Below, in pieces: positions 51,898 to 60,667 of a stretch of 64,000 nt of DNA. The position numbers and the translations under genes were made by a program. The stretch's first letter is position 1, and each line of letters opens with the position of its first letter. Source of the DNA: Sphingopyxis sp. USTB-05 (GTDB lineage: Bacteria > Pseudomonadota > Alphaproteobacteria > Sphingomonadales > Sphingomonadaceae). The notes beneath the pieces are model-generated. The model saw nothing but the letters and a program-made list of their open reading frames with translations, searched no databases and had not been told where the DNA came from. Where the stretch lies: the NCBI RefSeq assembly GCF_023822045.1, contig NZ_CP084712.1, positions 1,736,001 through 1,800,000 of the forward strand. The letters run 5' to 3'.

Positions 51898-52638
51898 GTG
51901 TCCGCCCGTCCCGTCCTCGGCATCATTGCCTGCAACCGGCAGGTCGGCGCCGAATATGCGCAGGCGGTAATGAACCGCTATGCCAAGGCGGCGATGCGCC
52001 ATGCCGACTGCGCCGCGCTGCTGATCCCTTCGCTGCCCGATTATATGCGCGCCGATGAAATCGTCGGGCGGCTGGACGGCGTTTTGCTCACCGGGTCGCC
52101 TTCGAACGTCGAACCGGCGCGTTATGGCGAGGAGGATGCGGGCGAAGGGCCGTTCGATCCTGATCGCGACCGCATGATGCGTGATCTGGTCGAAGCGGTC
52201 ATCGCGGCACAGCGCCCGCTGTTCGGCATCTGCCGCGGGTTTCAGGATATCAATGTCGCGCTCGGCGGGACGCTGCGCCGCGACACGGCGACGAACGGCG
52301 AATTGCTGCGGCATCATACGCCCGACGGCACGCTGTTCGACGCGATGTTCGATCATCGCCATCATGTCGACCTTGTCGAGGGCGGAATGCTCGCGTCGGC
52401 CTATGGTGCGGCGTCGCTCGACGTGAATTCGGTGCACTATCAGGGCGTCGGTCGCCTCGCGGACGGTCTGTCCATCGAGGCGCGCGCGCCTGACGGCCTG
52501 GTCGAGGCGTTCAGCGCGCGGCCGAACGGCGCGCCCCTGCTTGCCGTTCAATGGCATCCCGAATGGGCGGTCGACGGCAATGAACAAAGCCAGACCTATT
52601 TTCGCCTGCTCGGTCAGGCATTGCGGGGCGCGCTGTGA
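51898..52638 (+). CDS. puuD: Gamma-glutamyl-gamma-aminobutyrate hydrolase family (PuuD-like)
   Basis: A 246-residue class I glutamine-amidotransferase-fold hydrolase. The nucleophile is C112 in FGICRGFQD, and H220 and E222 in QWHPEW complete the triad. In E. coli PuuD removes the gamma-glutamyl group from gamma-glutamyl-GABA to release GABA. It starts with GTG. The next gene is a putrescine-type aminotransferase, and the converging genes at 55-64 kb encode the other pathway enzymes, which supports this role. Confidence 0.9.
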   Translation: MSARPVLGIIACNRQVGAEYAQAVMNRYAKAAMRHADCAALLIPSLPDYMRADEIVGRLDGVLLTGSPSNVEPARYGEEDAGEGPFDPDRDRMMRDLVEAVIAAQRPLFGICRGFQDINVALGGTLRRDTATNGELLRHHTPDGTLFDAMFDHRHHVDLVEGGMLASAYGAASLDVNSVHYQGVGRLADGLSIEARAPDGLVEAFSARPNGAPLLAVQWHPEWAVDGNEQSQTYFRLLGQALRGAL

Positions 52639-52743
52639 ACCGCCGCGTCACCCGTTACGACCGCTATCTCGCGCGGCTCTGCTTTTCGCCCTGATTCTCC
52701 GGATCCGGTTTCGTTCCGTTTCCAGACAATCAGGAGTTTCATA

Positions 52744-54117
52744 ATGCCCCGCAATCACGACATCGCCGAACTGCGCCGCCTCGACGTCGCGCACCATTTG
52801 CCCGCTCAGGCCGACTGGGCCGAAATTGAAAAGCTTGGTGGCAGCCGCATCATCACCCATGCCGAGGGCTGCTATATCCACGACGGCGACGGCCACCGCA
52901 TCCTTGACGGCATGGCGGGCCTCTGGTGCGTCAACATAGGCTATGGCCGCGAGGAACTCGTCGAGGCAGCGGCAGCGCAGATGCGCGAGCTGCCTTTTTA
53001 CAACACCTTCTTCAAGACCGCGACGCCGCCGACGGTGACTCTCGCGGCGAAGATCGCCTCGCTCACCGGCAACCGTCTGCCGCATATCTTCTTCAACGCG
53101 TCTGGCAGTGAAGCCAATGATACGGTGTTCCGCATGGTGCGCCACTATTGGAAGCTGAAGGGCGAACCCAATCGTACCGTCTTCATCAGCCGCTGGAATG
53201 CCTATCATGGCTCGACCGTCGCGGGCGTGTCGCTTGGGGGCATGAAGGCGATGCACGCGCAGGGTGATTTGCCGATCCCCGGCGTCGAACATGTGCGCCA
53301 GCCCTATAGCTTCGGCGAAGGGCAGGGGATGACCGAGGAGGAGTTCTGCGACGCCTGCGTTCAGGCGATCGAGGACAAGATCCTTGAGGTCGGGCCGGAA
53401 AATTGTGCCGCCTTTATCGGCGAGCCGGTTCAGGGTGCTGGAGGTGTCATCATCCCGCCCAAGGGCTATTGGCCCAAGGTTGAGGCGGTTGCGCGGAAAT
53501 ATGGCCTGCTCGTTGTCGCCGACGAGGTGATTTGCGGGTTCGGGCGCACCGGCAAGATGTGGGGCCACGAGACAATGGGCTTCACTCCCGACCTAATGCC
53601 GATGGCGAAGGGGCTGTCGTCGGGTTATCTCCCGATTTCGGCGACCGCGGTTGCGGCGCATGTCGTGGAAGTGCTCAAGACCGGCGGCGATTTCGTCCAT
53701 GGCTTCACCTATTCGGGCCACCCCGTCGCGGCTGCGGTCGCGCTCAAGAATATCGAGATCATCGAACGCGAAGGGCTGGTCGAACGCACCGGCAGCATCA
53801 CCGGCCCGCATCTCGCCAAGGCTTTGGCGACGCTGAACGATCATCCGCTCGTCGGTGAGACGCGCTCGGTCGGACTGCTCGGCGCGGTCGAGATCGTCGC
53901 TGACAAGGAAACGCGTGCACGCTTCGGCGGTGCGGAAGGGACGGCAGGACCGATGGCGCGTGATGCGTGCATCGCGAACGGCCTGATGGTGCGTGGCATC
54001 CGCGATAGCCTGGTTATGTGCCCGCCGCTAATCATCACCACCGAACAGATTGACGAGATGGTTGCCATCATCCGCAAATCGCTCGATGAGGTGATGCCAA
54101 AGCTCCAAGCGCTCTAA
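52744..54117 (+). CDS. spuC: Class III aminotransferase, putrescine/polyamine type (SpuC-like)
   Basis: A 457-residue PLP omega-amino acid aminotransferase. The PLP lysine is K289 in MAKGLSSGY. FNASGSEANDTVFRMVRHYW, WNAYHGSTVAG and the ADEVICGFGRTGKMWG loop (D260 binds the PLP ring) are present. The opening WAEIEKLGGSRIITHAEGCYIHDGDG resembles SpuC-type polyamine:pyruvate transaminases. In context it probably removes the terminal amino group of putrescine, a gamma-glutamyl polyamine or GABA. It follows puuD by 105 bases. Confidence 0.9.
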   Translation: MPRNHDIAELRRLDVAHHLPAQADWAEIEKLGGSRIITHAEGCYIHDGDGHRILDGMAGLWCVNIGYGREELVEAAAAQMRELPFYNTFFKTATPPTVTLAAKIASLTGNRLPHIFFNASGSEANDTVFRMVRHYWKLKGEPNRTVFISRWNAYHGSTVAGVSLGGMKAMHAQGDLPIPGVEHVRQPYSFGEGQGMTEEEFCDACVQAIEDKILEVGPENCAAFIGEPVQGAGGVIIPPKGYWPKVEAVARKYGLLVVADEVICGFGRTGKMWGHETMGFTPDLMPMAKGLSSGYLPISATAVAAHVVEVLKTGGDFVHGFTYSGHPVAAAVALKNIEIIEREGLVERTGSITGPHLAKALATLNDHPLVGETRSVGLLGAVEIVADKETRARFGGAEGTAGPMARDACIANGLMVRGIRDSLVMCPPLIITTEQIDEMVAIIRKSLDEVMPKLQAL

Positions 54118-54137
54118 ACAGGAAAGACCAAACCCCT

Positions 54138-55076
54138 ATGCCCTCCGGCCTTTTTGCCCTGCTCGACGATATTGCGACGATCGCCAAGGTCGCCGCCGCG
54201 AGCATCGACGATATCGGCGCCGCAGCGTCGAAGGCCGGGGTCAAGGCGGCGGGGGTCGTCGTCGACGATACCGCCGTGACGCCGCGCTATGTCACCGGCT
54301 TTACCCCGGATCGCGAATTGCCGATCATCTGGCGGATCACCAAGGGGTCGATCTTCAACAAGCTGGTGCTGATTCTGCCCGCTCTTTTGCTGCTATCGGC
54401 GGTTGCACAATGGGCGATCACACCGCTGCTGATGATCGGCGGCGCCTATCTTTGCTTCGAGGGCGCCGAGAAGGTGCTGCATTCGCTGCAGAAGGACAAG
54501 ACGAGCCTTGAGGAAGATGCCGAGATCGTCGCGGACAAGGATCATGAAGAGGCGATGGTGAAGGGAGCGGTGCGCACCGACTTCATCTTGTCCGCCGAAA
54601 TCATGGTGATCGCGCTCAACGAAGTGCTCGACGAGCATTTTGCGATGCGCGCCGCGACGCTCGCGGTCGTCGCCGTCGCGATCACCATTGCGGTTTACGG
54701 CGTCGTCGGACTGATCGTGAAGATGGACGACATCGGGCTGCACATGGCGAAGGAGGGCAACAGCGCCCGCCGCGCGGTCGGACGCGGACTGGTTGCGTTC
54801 ATGCCAAAGCTGTTGTCGGCGCTGGCACTGATCGGGACCGCTGCGATGCTGTGGGTCGGCGGACAGATTTTCCTTCACGGGCTCGACGAATATCATATCG
54901 GCAATATCGGGCACGGACTGCATGATTTCGCGCATAGCGTCGCTGGCGGCCTGCCGGGCGCGGGTGTGTGGGAGTGGCTGATCAATGCCGGCGGCGCGGG
55001 CGTGTTCGGATTGTTGCTCGGCGGCGTGATCGTCGGTGTGCTGCACCTGCTGCCGGGGAAGAAGGCGGCCCATTAA
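54138..55076 (+). CDS. DUF808 (YedI-like) inner-membrane protein
   Basis: A 312-residue membrane protein. The N-terminal LFALLDDIATIAKVAAASIDDIG and KAAGVVVDDTAVTPRYVTGF define DUF808. Helices are predicted at about 76-95, 98-110, 155-170, 180-200, 220-245 and 280-305. Function is unknown. It is 20 bases after the transaminase gene, so it is probably in the same operon, though a polyamine role is only a possibility. It converges on potG with a long hairpin between. Confidence 0.87.
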   Translation: MPSGLFALLDDIATIAKVAAASIDDIGAAASKAGVKAAGVVVDDTAVTPRYVTGFTPDRELPIIWRITKGSIFNKLVLILPALLLLSAVAQWAITPLLMIGGAYLCFEGAEKVLHSLQKDKTSLEEDAEIVADKDHEEAMVKGAVRTDFILSAEIMVIALNEVLDEHFAMRAATLAVVAVAITIAVYGVVGLIVKMDDIGLHMAKEGNSARRAVGRGLVAFMPKLLSALALIGTAAMLWVGGQIFLHGLDEYHIGNIGHGLHDFAHSVAGGLPGAGVWEWLINAGGAGVFGLLLGGVIVGVLHLLPGKKAAH

Positions 55077-55079
55077 TCT

Positions 55080-55153
55080 CGTCATTGCGAGCGAAGCGAA
55101 GCAATCCAGAGCGGCGTAATCCGTACTGGATTGCTTCGCTTCGCTCGCAATGC
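55080..55153. repeat. 27-base perfect palindrome between convergent genes
   Basis: CATTGCGAGCGAAGCG... at 55083-55109 pairs exactly with 55126-55152 around a 16-base loop. It belongs to the same family as 536-629. It is the only sequence between the DUF808 and potG stops, so it can fold in both transcripts. Confidence 0.9.
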
Positions 55154-55166
55154 CTGCTTGGGGAGG

Positions 55167-56297
55167 TTACCCCAGCAGCACCACCGGGCTATCGGCGCGC
55201 CAGTGCATGCTGACCTTGTCGTCCCAGGTGAAATCTTCCTGATCGTGGCGCGACAGATTGGGGCGCGAGACGCGGATGCGAGCGCCGGTTTCCAGCTCGA
55301 TCTCGAACAGGGTGATATCGCCGAGATAGGACATGCCCTTGATCTTGCCGCGCGCAAAATTGTATCCGTCGGGGGCATCCTGCGCCGCCGCCTTGACCGC
55401 CTTGCCTTCGCCCGGGACGTGAAGATAGATTTTCTCGGGGCGCAGCGCGACCCAGACATCGGCGCCATGTGGGCCGGTGACGCCGTGGTTGAGATATACC
55501 TTGCCAAGGCCCGGGCAATCGACCGCCGCCTTGTCGGGCTGATCGAGGGTTAGTTTGCCTTCGAAGATATTTACCGATCCCACGAAATCGGCGACGAAGC
55601 GGTTTGCAGGATATTCGTAGAGGTCGGACGGCGTCGCGAGTTGCGACACCTCACCCTTGTTGATCACCGCGATGCGGCACGCCATCGATAGCGCCTCGTC
55701 CTGATCGTGCGTCACCGTGACAAAGGTGATGCCAACCTTTTCCTGCAATTCGCTGAGCTCGAACTGCATCTGTGCGCGCAGCTTTGCGTCGAGGGCCGAC
55801 AGCGGTTCGTCGAGCAGCAATACCTTGGGCCGCATCACAAGGCTGCGCGCGAGCGCGACACGTTGCCTTTGTCCGCCCGACATCTGGTCAGGCATGCGCG
55901 TCTCAAAGCCGCCGAGCTTGACCAGTTCGAGCGCCTCAGCGACGCGGTCCTTGATCTCGCCGCCCTTTACCCCCGCGATCTTGAGACCATAAGCAACGTT
56001 GTCGGCAACACTCATGTGCGGAAAGACGGCGTAGCTCTGGAACACCATGTTCACCGGGCGCTTGTTCGGTGGGATGCCCGCCATGTCCTGTCCATCGATC
56101 AGGATGCGCCCTTCGGTCGGCAGCTCGAACCCGGCGATCATGCGGAGCAGCGTCGTCTTGCCGCAGCCCGAAGGGCCGAGGAGTACGAAAAATTCGCCCG
56201 CATTGATGTCTAGACTGACATTGTCGACCGCGGTCACCTTGCCGAAGCGTTTCGAGACATTCTGGATCTGAATGATGGGGCGTGCGGTTTCGGTCAT
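55167..56297 (-). CDS. potG: Polyamine ABC transporter ATP-binding protein
   Basis: A 376-residue ATPase. The Walker A is LLGPSGCGKTT (about 37-47), the signature is MSGGQRQRVALARS, the Walker B LLLDEPLSALD and the switch histidine is in THDQDEA. The C-terminal TOBE domain is present (residues about 245-376, VALRPEKIYL). Energises putrescine/spermidine import. The ATG at 56295-56297 gives MTETARP, 2 bases after the potI stop; an open frame upstream overlaps potI and is not used. It ends the eight-gene minus-strand run. Confidence 0.94.
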   Translation of the reverse strand: MTETARPIIQIQNVSKRFGKVTAVDNVSLDINAGEFFVLLGPSGCGKTTLLRMIAGFELPTEGRILIDGQDMAGIPPNKRPVNMVFQSYAVFPHMSVADNVAYGLKIAGVKGGEIKDRVAEALELVKLGGFETRMPDQMSGGQRQRVALARSLVMRPKVLLLDEPLSALDAKLRAQMQFELSELQEKVGITFVTVTHDQDEALSMACRIAVINKGEVSQLATPSDLYEYPANRFVADFVGSVNIFEGKLTLDQPDKAAVDCPGLGKVYLNHGVTGPHGADVWVALRPEKIYLHVPGEGKAVKAAAQDAPDGYNFARGKIKGMSYLGDITLFEIELETGARIRVSRPNLSRHDQEDFTWDDKVSMHWRADSPVVLLG

Positions 56298-56299
56298 GG

Positions 56300-57142
56300 T
56301 CAGTGGGTTTCCGCAATGGCTTTCACGCCCTGGAGCTTGAGCGCGATGAATGTCAGGGCGACGGTCAGGATGATGAGCAGGGTCGAGGCCGCGTTGACCT
56401 CTGGCGTCACCGAGAAGCGGACCATCGAATAGACTTTCACCGGGAAGGTGATCGTGTCGGGACCGCTGGTGAAATAGGTGATGACGAAATCGTCGAGGCT
56501 GAGCGTGAAGGAGAGGAGCGCGCCCGCGACAAGTGCGGGTTTGATGTGCGGGATCAGCACGTCGCGGAACACTTGCCACTCGCTGGCGCCCAGATCCTTC
56601 GCCGCTTCCTCCTGCTCACGGTTGAAGGTTGCGAGGCGCGAGCGCACGACCATCGTCACGAAGGGAAAGCAGAAGGTGATATGTGCGATCGTGATCGCGC
56701 CGAGGTTGAACGGCCAGATCAAGTCCGTCGGCCAGTTGACCGCGGCGAAGAACATCAGGAAAGCGACGCCGAGGCAGATTTCGGGAACGATGATCGGGAG
56801 CGAGATCGTGCCGTCGATCGCGCCTTTCAACGGGAAACGGAAGCGCCAAAGCATAACCGCTGCGACCGCGCCGAGCACAAGGCTGACGATCGTAGCGAGC
56901 GCCGCGATCGTCAGCGAATTGACCAGCGCCTCGACCAGTTGGTCGTTGCCAAGCGCTTTCTCATAATATTTGGTGGTAAAACCACGCCACACGACGTTGC
57001 GCTTGCTGTCGTTGAAGCTGAAGATCATCAGCACGACGAGCGGCGCGTAAAGGAAGACCATTACCGCGCCGACCCACAAGCGCATCCAGAGGGTCCGGCT
57101 ATATTCGAGCGGCGCTATGGGCGTGCGGGCAAAAAGAGCCAT
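56300..57142 (-). CDS. potI: Polyamine ABC transporter permease PotI
   Basis: A 280-residue inner-membrane permease with six helices. The EAA-type loop for ATPase contact is EEAAKDLGASEWQVFRDVLIPHIKPALV-like, at about 180-207. LYAPLVVLMIFSFNDSKRNVVWRGFTTKYYEKAL is the typical PotC/PotI opening. Its ATG shares one base with the potH TGA (TGATG), giving coupled translation of the two permease halves. Confidence 0.94.
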   Translation of the reverse strand: MALFARTPIAPLEYSRTLWMRLWVGAVMVFLYAPLVVLMIFSFNDSKRNVVWRGFTTKYYEKALGNDQLVEALVNSLTIAALATIVSLVLGAVAAVMLWRFRFPLKGAIDGTISLPIIVPEICLGVAFLMFFAAVNWPTDLIWPFNLGAITIAHITFCFPFVTMVVRSRLATFNREQEEAAKDLGASEWQVFRDVLIPHIKPALVAGALLSFTLSLDDFVITYFTSGPDTITFPVKVYSMVRFSVTPEVNAASTLLIILTVALTFIALKLQGVKAIAETH

Positions 57143-58047
57143 CAGCGGACCTCCGGCACTTTTCTGCGCATCGACTGGATCGCGATCAGCGCGAACATCG
57201 CATAGATGAGCAGGAAGGAGAGGGCGGCGCCGAAGGGCCAGTCATTCGCTTTCTTGAACTGCCGCTCGATGACATTGGCGATCATCTGGCTGTCGGTCCC
57301 GCCCATGAGGTCGGGGGTGAGATAGGCGCCGAGCGCGGGGATCAGCGTGATCATTACCCCGGCGATGATGCCCGGTGCCGCGAGCGGAACGACGATGCGC
57401 ATGATCGTGCGAAAATGCCCGGCACCAAGATCGAGGCTCGCCTCGATCAGGCTGCGGTCGAGGCGGTCGAGCGCCGCGTAAAGCGGGAGCACCATGAAAG
57501 GCAGGTGGACATAGACGAGTCCGAAGACGACCGCGAAATTATTGAAGAGCAGTTGCACCGGTTCCCATGTCGGGAGCGGTTGCAGCCCGACGAGCGTCTT
57601 GATCCAGCTCGTTCCCTCCCACAGCGCGCCGAGGCCCTTGTTCGCGAAGCCCTGAGTGCCGAGCAGCATCATCAGCGCATAGGTGCGGATGAGGAGGTTG
57701 GTCCAGAAGGGCAGCATGATGCCGAGCAGCAGCCACGGTCGCCATTTCTCGCTGGCAAAGGTGATCGCCATCGCGACGGGGAAGCCGATGATCAGGCAGA
57801 TCAACGTGACGAGCGCCGCGACGGCGAAGCTTTTGCCGAAAATGGTGAGGTAGAGCCATTCGGTCGCGCGCTTGTAATTTTCGAGCGTGCCCGAAAATTC
57901 AATCTCGGTGAGGCCCTTGTTCTCGCCGAAGCTGTAAAGCCAGACGATCGCCATGGGGACCAGGAAGAAGACGATGACCCAGAAGAGCGTCGGCAGCGAT
58001 ACCGCTGCAAAAACCCTCTTGTTCGTTTTCCAATCCTGTTCGGCCAC
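57142..58047 (-). CDS. potH: Polyamine ABC transporter permease PotH
   Basis: A 301-residue permease partner. Six helices, the EAA loop at about 210-235 (LIEASLDLGAGHFRTIMRIVVPLAAPGI), and LPFWTNLLIRTYALMMLLG, the conserved PotB/PotH segment. It begins with GTG at 58045-58047, 23 bases after potF. The order potF-potH-potI-potG differs from E. coli potFGHI by the ATPase being last. Confidence 0.93.
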   Translation of the reverse strand: MAEQDWKTNKRVFAAVSLPTLFWVIVFFLVPMAIVWLYSFGENKGLTEIEFSGTLENYKRATEWLYLTIFGKSFAVAALVTLICLIIGFPVAMAITFASEKWRPWLLLGIMLPFWTNLLIRTYALMMLLGTQGFANKGLGALWEGTSWIKTLVGLQPLPTWEPVQLLFNNFAVVFGLVYVHLPFMVLPLYAALDRLDRSLIEASLDLGAGHFRTIMRIVVPLAAPGIIAGVMITLIPALGAYLTPDLMGGTDSQMIANVIERQFKKANDWPFGAALSFLLIYAMFALIAIQSMRRKVPEVR

Positions 58048-58070
58048 CCCCCGATGCCCCCTTCAGACCC

Positions 58071-59177
58071 TTAGGCCGCCCGCACCCGTGTGAAGGCTTC
58101 TTCGTACAGCGGCTGCAACTCGGGATTGAAGCGCGCATATTCGCATTTCGCCAGCACCTCGGCGGGCGGGAAGATGACCGGGTTATTCTTGTAGCTGTCC
58201 GGCATCAGCGCCTTCGCCGCCGCGTTGGGCGTCGGATAGAGAATCGTCTCGGTGATTTCCTTGTCGACGTTGGCATCGAGGATATAGTTGATGAAGGCGT
58301 GGGCATTTTTCGGGTGCGGTGCGCCCTTGGGGATGCACAGATTATCCGAATTGAGCTGGCTGCCTTCCTTCGGCACGACGAAGTCGATGTCGTTGTCCTC
58401 GGTCATCGCCTGCGCGATGTCGCCATTATATTCGAGCACCACGTCGACGTCGCCCTTCAGCAACAGGTCCTGCCCGTCATCCTCGTGGAATTTCTTCACA
58501 TTGGGCTTTTGCTTGATCATCATCTTTTCGATCGTCGCGATGTCCGCGGGGGTCAGCGCGTTGACCGATTTGCCCAGATATTTGCCGTAAAGGCGGAACA
58601 TGTCGCCGGCCTCCGACAGCCAGGCGATGCGGCCCGCATATTCGGGGCTGTCGAACAGGACTTTCCAACTATCGGGCCGCGCCGACACTTTCGATTTGCG
58701 AAAGCCGATGCCGAGCGCGAGCCAGGTATAGGGCATCGAAAACTTGCGCTGCAGGTCATATTCGACGTTGATATAGGCCGGGTCGATATTCTTCTTGTTC
58801 GGAATTTGCGCATGGTCGAGCGGCATCAACATGCCGGCCTTGCTCATCCGCTCGACAAAGTCGTTCGACGGCACAATCACGTCGTAGCCGGGATTGCCGG
58901 CCTTGAACTTCGCAAACAGCACGTCGTTGCTGTCGAACAGGTCCATCGTAACGTCGACGCCCGTCGTTTCCTTGAAATTGTCGAGCGTATTCTCGCCGAT
59001 ATAGGTGTCCCAATTGTAGAAGTTCAGCTTGGCTTCCTCGCCGTTCGCGAGCTTCTTGCCTTCGCCCTTGCTGCATGCGGCGAGCCCGCCGAAACTGATC
59101 CCGATGGCCGCGACCCCCATCGCCTGGAGCAGCGAACGGCGTCCCCGGGTTTGCTTGATCAGTTCAATCGGATCCAT
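58071..59177 (-). CDS. potF: Polyamine-binding periplasmic lipoprotein
   Basis: A 368-residue substrate-binding protein. The leader TRGRRSLLQAMGVAAIG has a twin-arginine-like RR, and the lipobox LAAC gives a lipid-anchored mature protein. The PotD/PotF family core is NFYNWDTYIGENTLDNF, YDVIVPSNDFVERM and YNGDIAQAM. The acidic residues expected to bind amine ends are present, but putrescine versus spermidine cannot be told. The ATG at 59175-59177 has AGGGAGG upstream. A 91-base gap separates it from puuA. Confidence 0.93.
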   Translation of the reverse strand: MDPIELIKQTRGRRSLLQAMGVAAIGISFGGLAACSKGEGKKLANGEEAKLNFYNWDTYIGENTLDNFKETTGVDVTMDLFDSNDVLFAKFKAGNPGYDVIVPSNDFVERMSKAGMLMPLDHAQIPNKKNIDPAYINVEYDLQRKFSMPYTWLALGIGFRKSKVSARPDSWKVLFDSPEYAGRIAWLSEAGDMFRLYGKYLGKSVNALTPADIATIEKMMIKQKPNVKKFHEDDGQDLLLKGDVDVVLEYNGDIAQAMTEDNDIDFVVPKEGSQLNSDNLCIPKGAPHPKNAHAFINYILDANVDKEITETILYPTPNAAAKALMPDSYKNNPVIFPPAEVLAKCEYARFNPELQPLYEEAFTRVRAA

Positions 59178-59268
59178 GTGCAGCCTCCCTGTTTGTGACG
59201 TCAAGCTGACTCAATAAAGTCGGCTTGGAAAGAGCTTTTTTGCGCTGCACCAGGAATATTTGAAACTT

Positions 59269-60660
59269 TCATGCGTTGCGCAGGTACCAGTCGTAATCAA
59301 GCGTCGGAACGACGCTGAAATAATTGTCCTGTTCGACCCGCTTGACGATGCTGAACATGTCGACGAAGCGGTCGCCGAGATAGGCGCGCATCAGCTTCGA
59401 TGCGTGGAAGCGGTCGACCGCAGCGAACCAGTTGGAGGGCGGCTTGTCGTCGCCCGAATTGTCGCGATCATAACCGTTGCCGACGACCGCCGCGCCCGGA
59501 TCGGTCTTGTTCGTCATGCCATGATGCATGCCCGCTAGGACGGCGGCGACCGCAAGATAGGGATTGGCGTCGGCACCGCACGCGCGATGCTCGACATGCC
59601 GGCTCGGCGGCGGCCCGGCGGGGATGCGGAACGAGACCGTGCGGTTGTTCACGCCCCAGGTCGGTGCGACGGGGGCATAGCTGTTCGCCTTGAAACGGCG
59701 ATAGCTGTTCGCATGCGGTGCAAATAGCGCGAAACCATCGCCGACGCTGCCGATCATCCCGCCGATCGCGTGGCGTAATGTGGGGGTGCCCTCGGGATCT
59801 TCGCTCGCAAAGATGTTTGCGCCCCTGTCGTCGTTGACCGAGACGTGAATGTGCATGCCGCTGCCCGCCTGATCGGCGAAGGGCTTGGCCATGAAGGTCG
59901 CCTCTAGTCCCTGCTGCTGCGCGATCGCCTTGACGAGGCGCTTGTACATGATTGCGTCGTCGCAGGCGCGCAGCGCATCGGGCTTGTGGCGCAACGTTAG
60001 TTCGAACTGGCCGGGCGCGAATTCGGATATGGCGCTTTCGAGCGGCAGGTCCTGAATGTCGGTCGCGGCATAAAGTGCGTCGAAGAAAGGCCGGAAATCG
60101 TCGAGTTCGCGGAGACCATAAACCTCGACATTGCGCGGCGTGTCGCGGCTGTAGGCCGGGCGGGCAGGGCGAACCTTGCCGTCGCGCGCGCGGCGCGGGT
60201 CGACGAGATAAAATTCGAGCTCGACCGCAAGAACCGGAGTCAGCCCGTCGGCGGTGAAACGGTCGATCACACCGCCCAGCACATGGCGCGGGTCGAGATC
60301 GTGCGGCGTCCCATCGAGTTCGTAGAAATCGACGAGGAATTGCGCGGCATGGTCGCCGCCCCACGGCGTGCGGACGAGCGTGCCGGGGATCGGCTTCATC
60401 GATCGGTCGGCGTCGCCATCTTCCCAGACGAGGCCCGTTTCGACCGTGTCCTGACCGGTAATGTCGACGACGGTAATCGAGCCGGGGAACATGCGGCCGC
60501 TTTCATAGACGGCCAGCACCTCATGCTGGCGGAGCCGCTTGCCGCGAGGCACGCCGCCGAAGTCGGTGTAGATCATCTCGATCGAATCAACGTCGGGATG
60601 GGCCTTGAAAAAGGCTTCGGCTTCCGACCGTGGCGCGATCACGCCCGATGACTTCGACAT
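59269..60660 (-). CDS. puuA: Glutamine-synthetase-like gamma-glutamylpolyamine synthetase
   Basis: A 463-residue GS-fold ligase. Metal and ATP elements are seen in AVELEFYLVDP, GQFELTLRHK and GSGMHIHVSV, and NRTVSFRIPAGPPPSRHVEHRACGADANPYL is the PuuA/GlnT-type C-terminal region. In the Puu pathway this enzyme joins glutamate to putrescine with ATP. It lacks the NAFAKP-type and adenylylation-tyrosine region of biosynthetic GlnA in the form I would expect, which favours a polyamine role. It is 7 bases downstream of the aminotransferase gene. Confidence 0.92.
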   Translation of the reverse strand: MSKSSGVIAPRSEAEAFFKAHPDVDSIEMIYTDFGGVPRGKRLRQHEVLAVYESGRMFPGSITVVDITGQDTVETGLVWEDGDADRSMKPIPGTLVRTPWGGDHAAQFLVDFYELDGTPHDLDPRHVLGGVIDRFTADGLTPVLAVELEFYLVDPRRARDGKVRPARPAYSRDTPRNVEVYGLRELDDFRPFFDALYAATDIQDLPLESAISEFAPGQFELTLRHKPDALRACDDAIMYKRLVKAIAQQQGLEATFMAKPFADQAGSGMHIHVSVNDDRGANIFASEDPEGTPTLRHAIGGMIGSVGDGFALFAPHANSYRRFKANSYAPVAPTWGVNNRTVSFRIPAGPPPSRHVEHRACGADANPYLAVAAVLAGMHHGMTNKTDPGAAVVGNGYDRDNSGDDKPPSNWFAAVDRFHASKLMRAYLGDRFVDMFSIVKRVEQDNYFSVVPTLDYDWYLRNA

Positions 60661-60667
60661 CGCCCCG

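Noticed and set aside
52636..52695. A 19-codon frame starting GTGA over the puuD stop, possible leader of the spuC gene
   Set aside because: The overlap is tempting, but the peptide is short, has no features, and lies 48 bases from the next gene without a hairpin.
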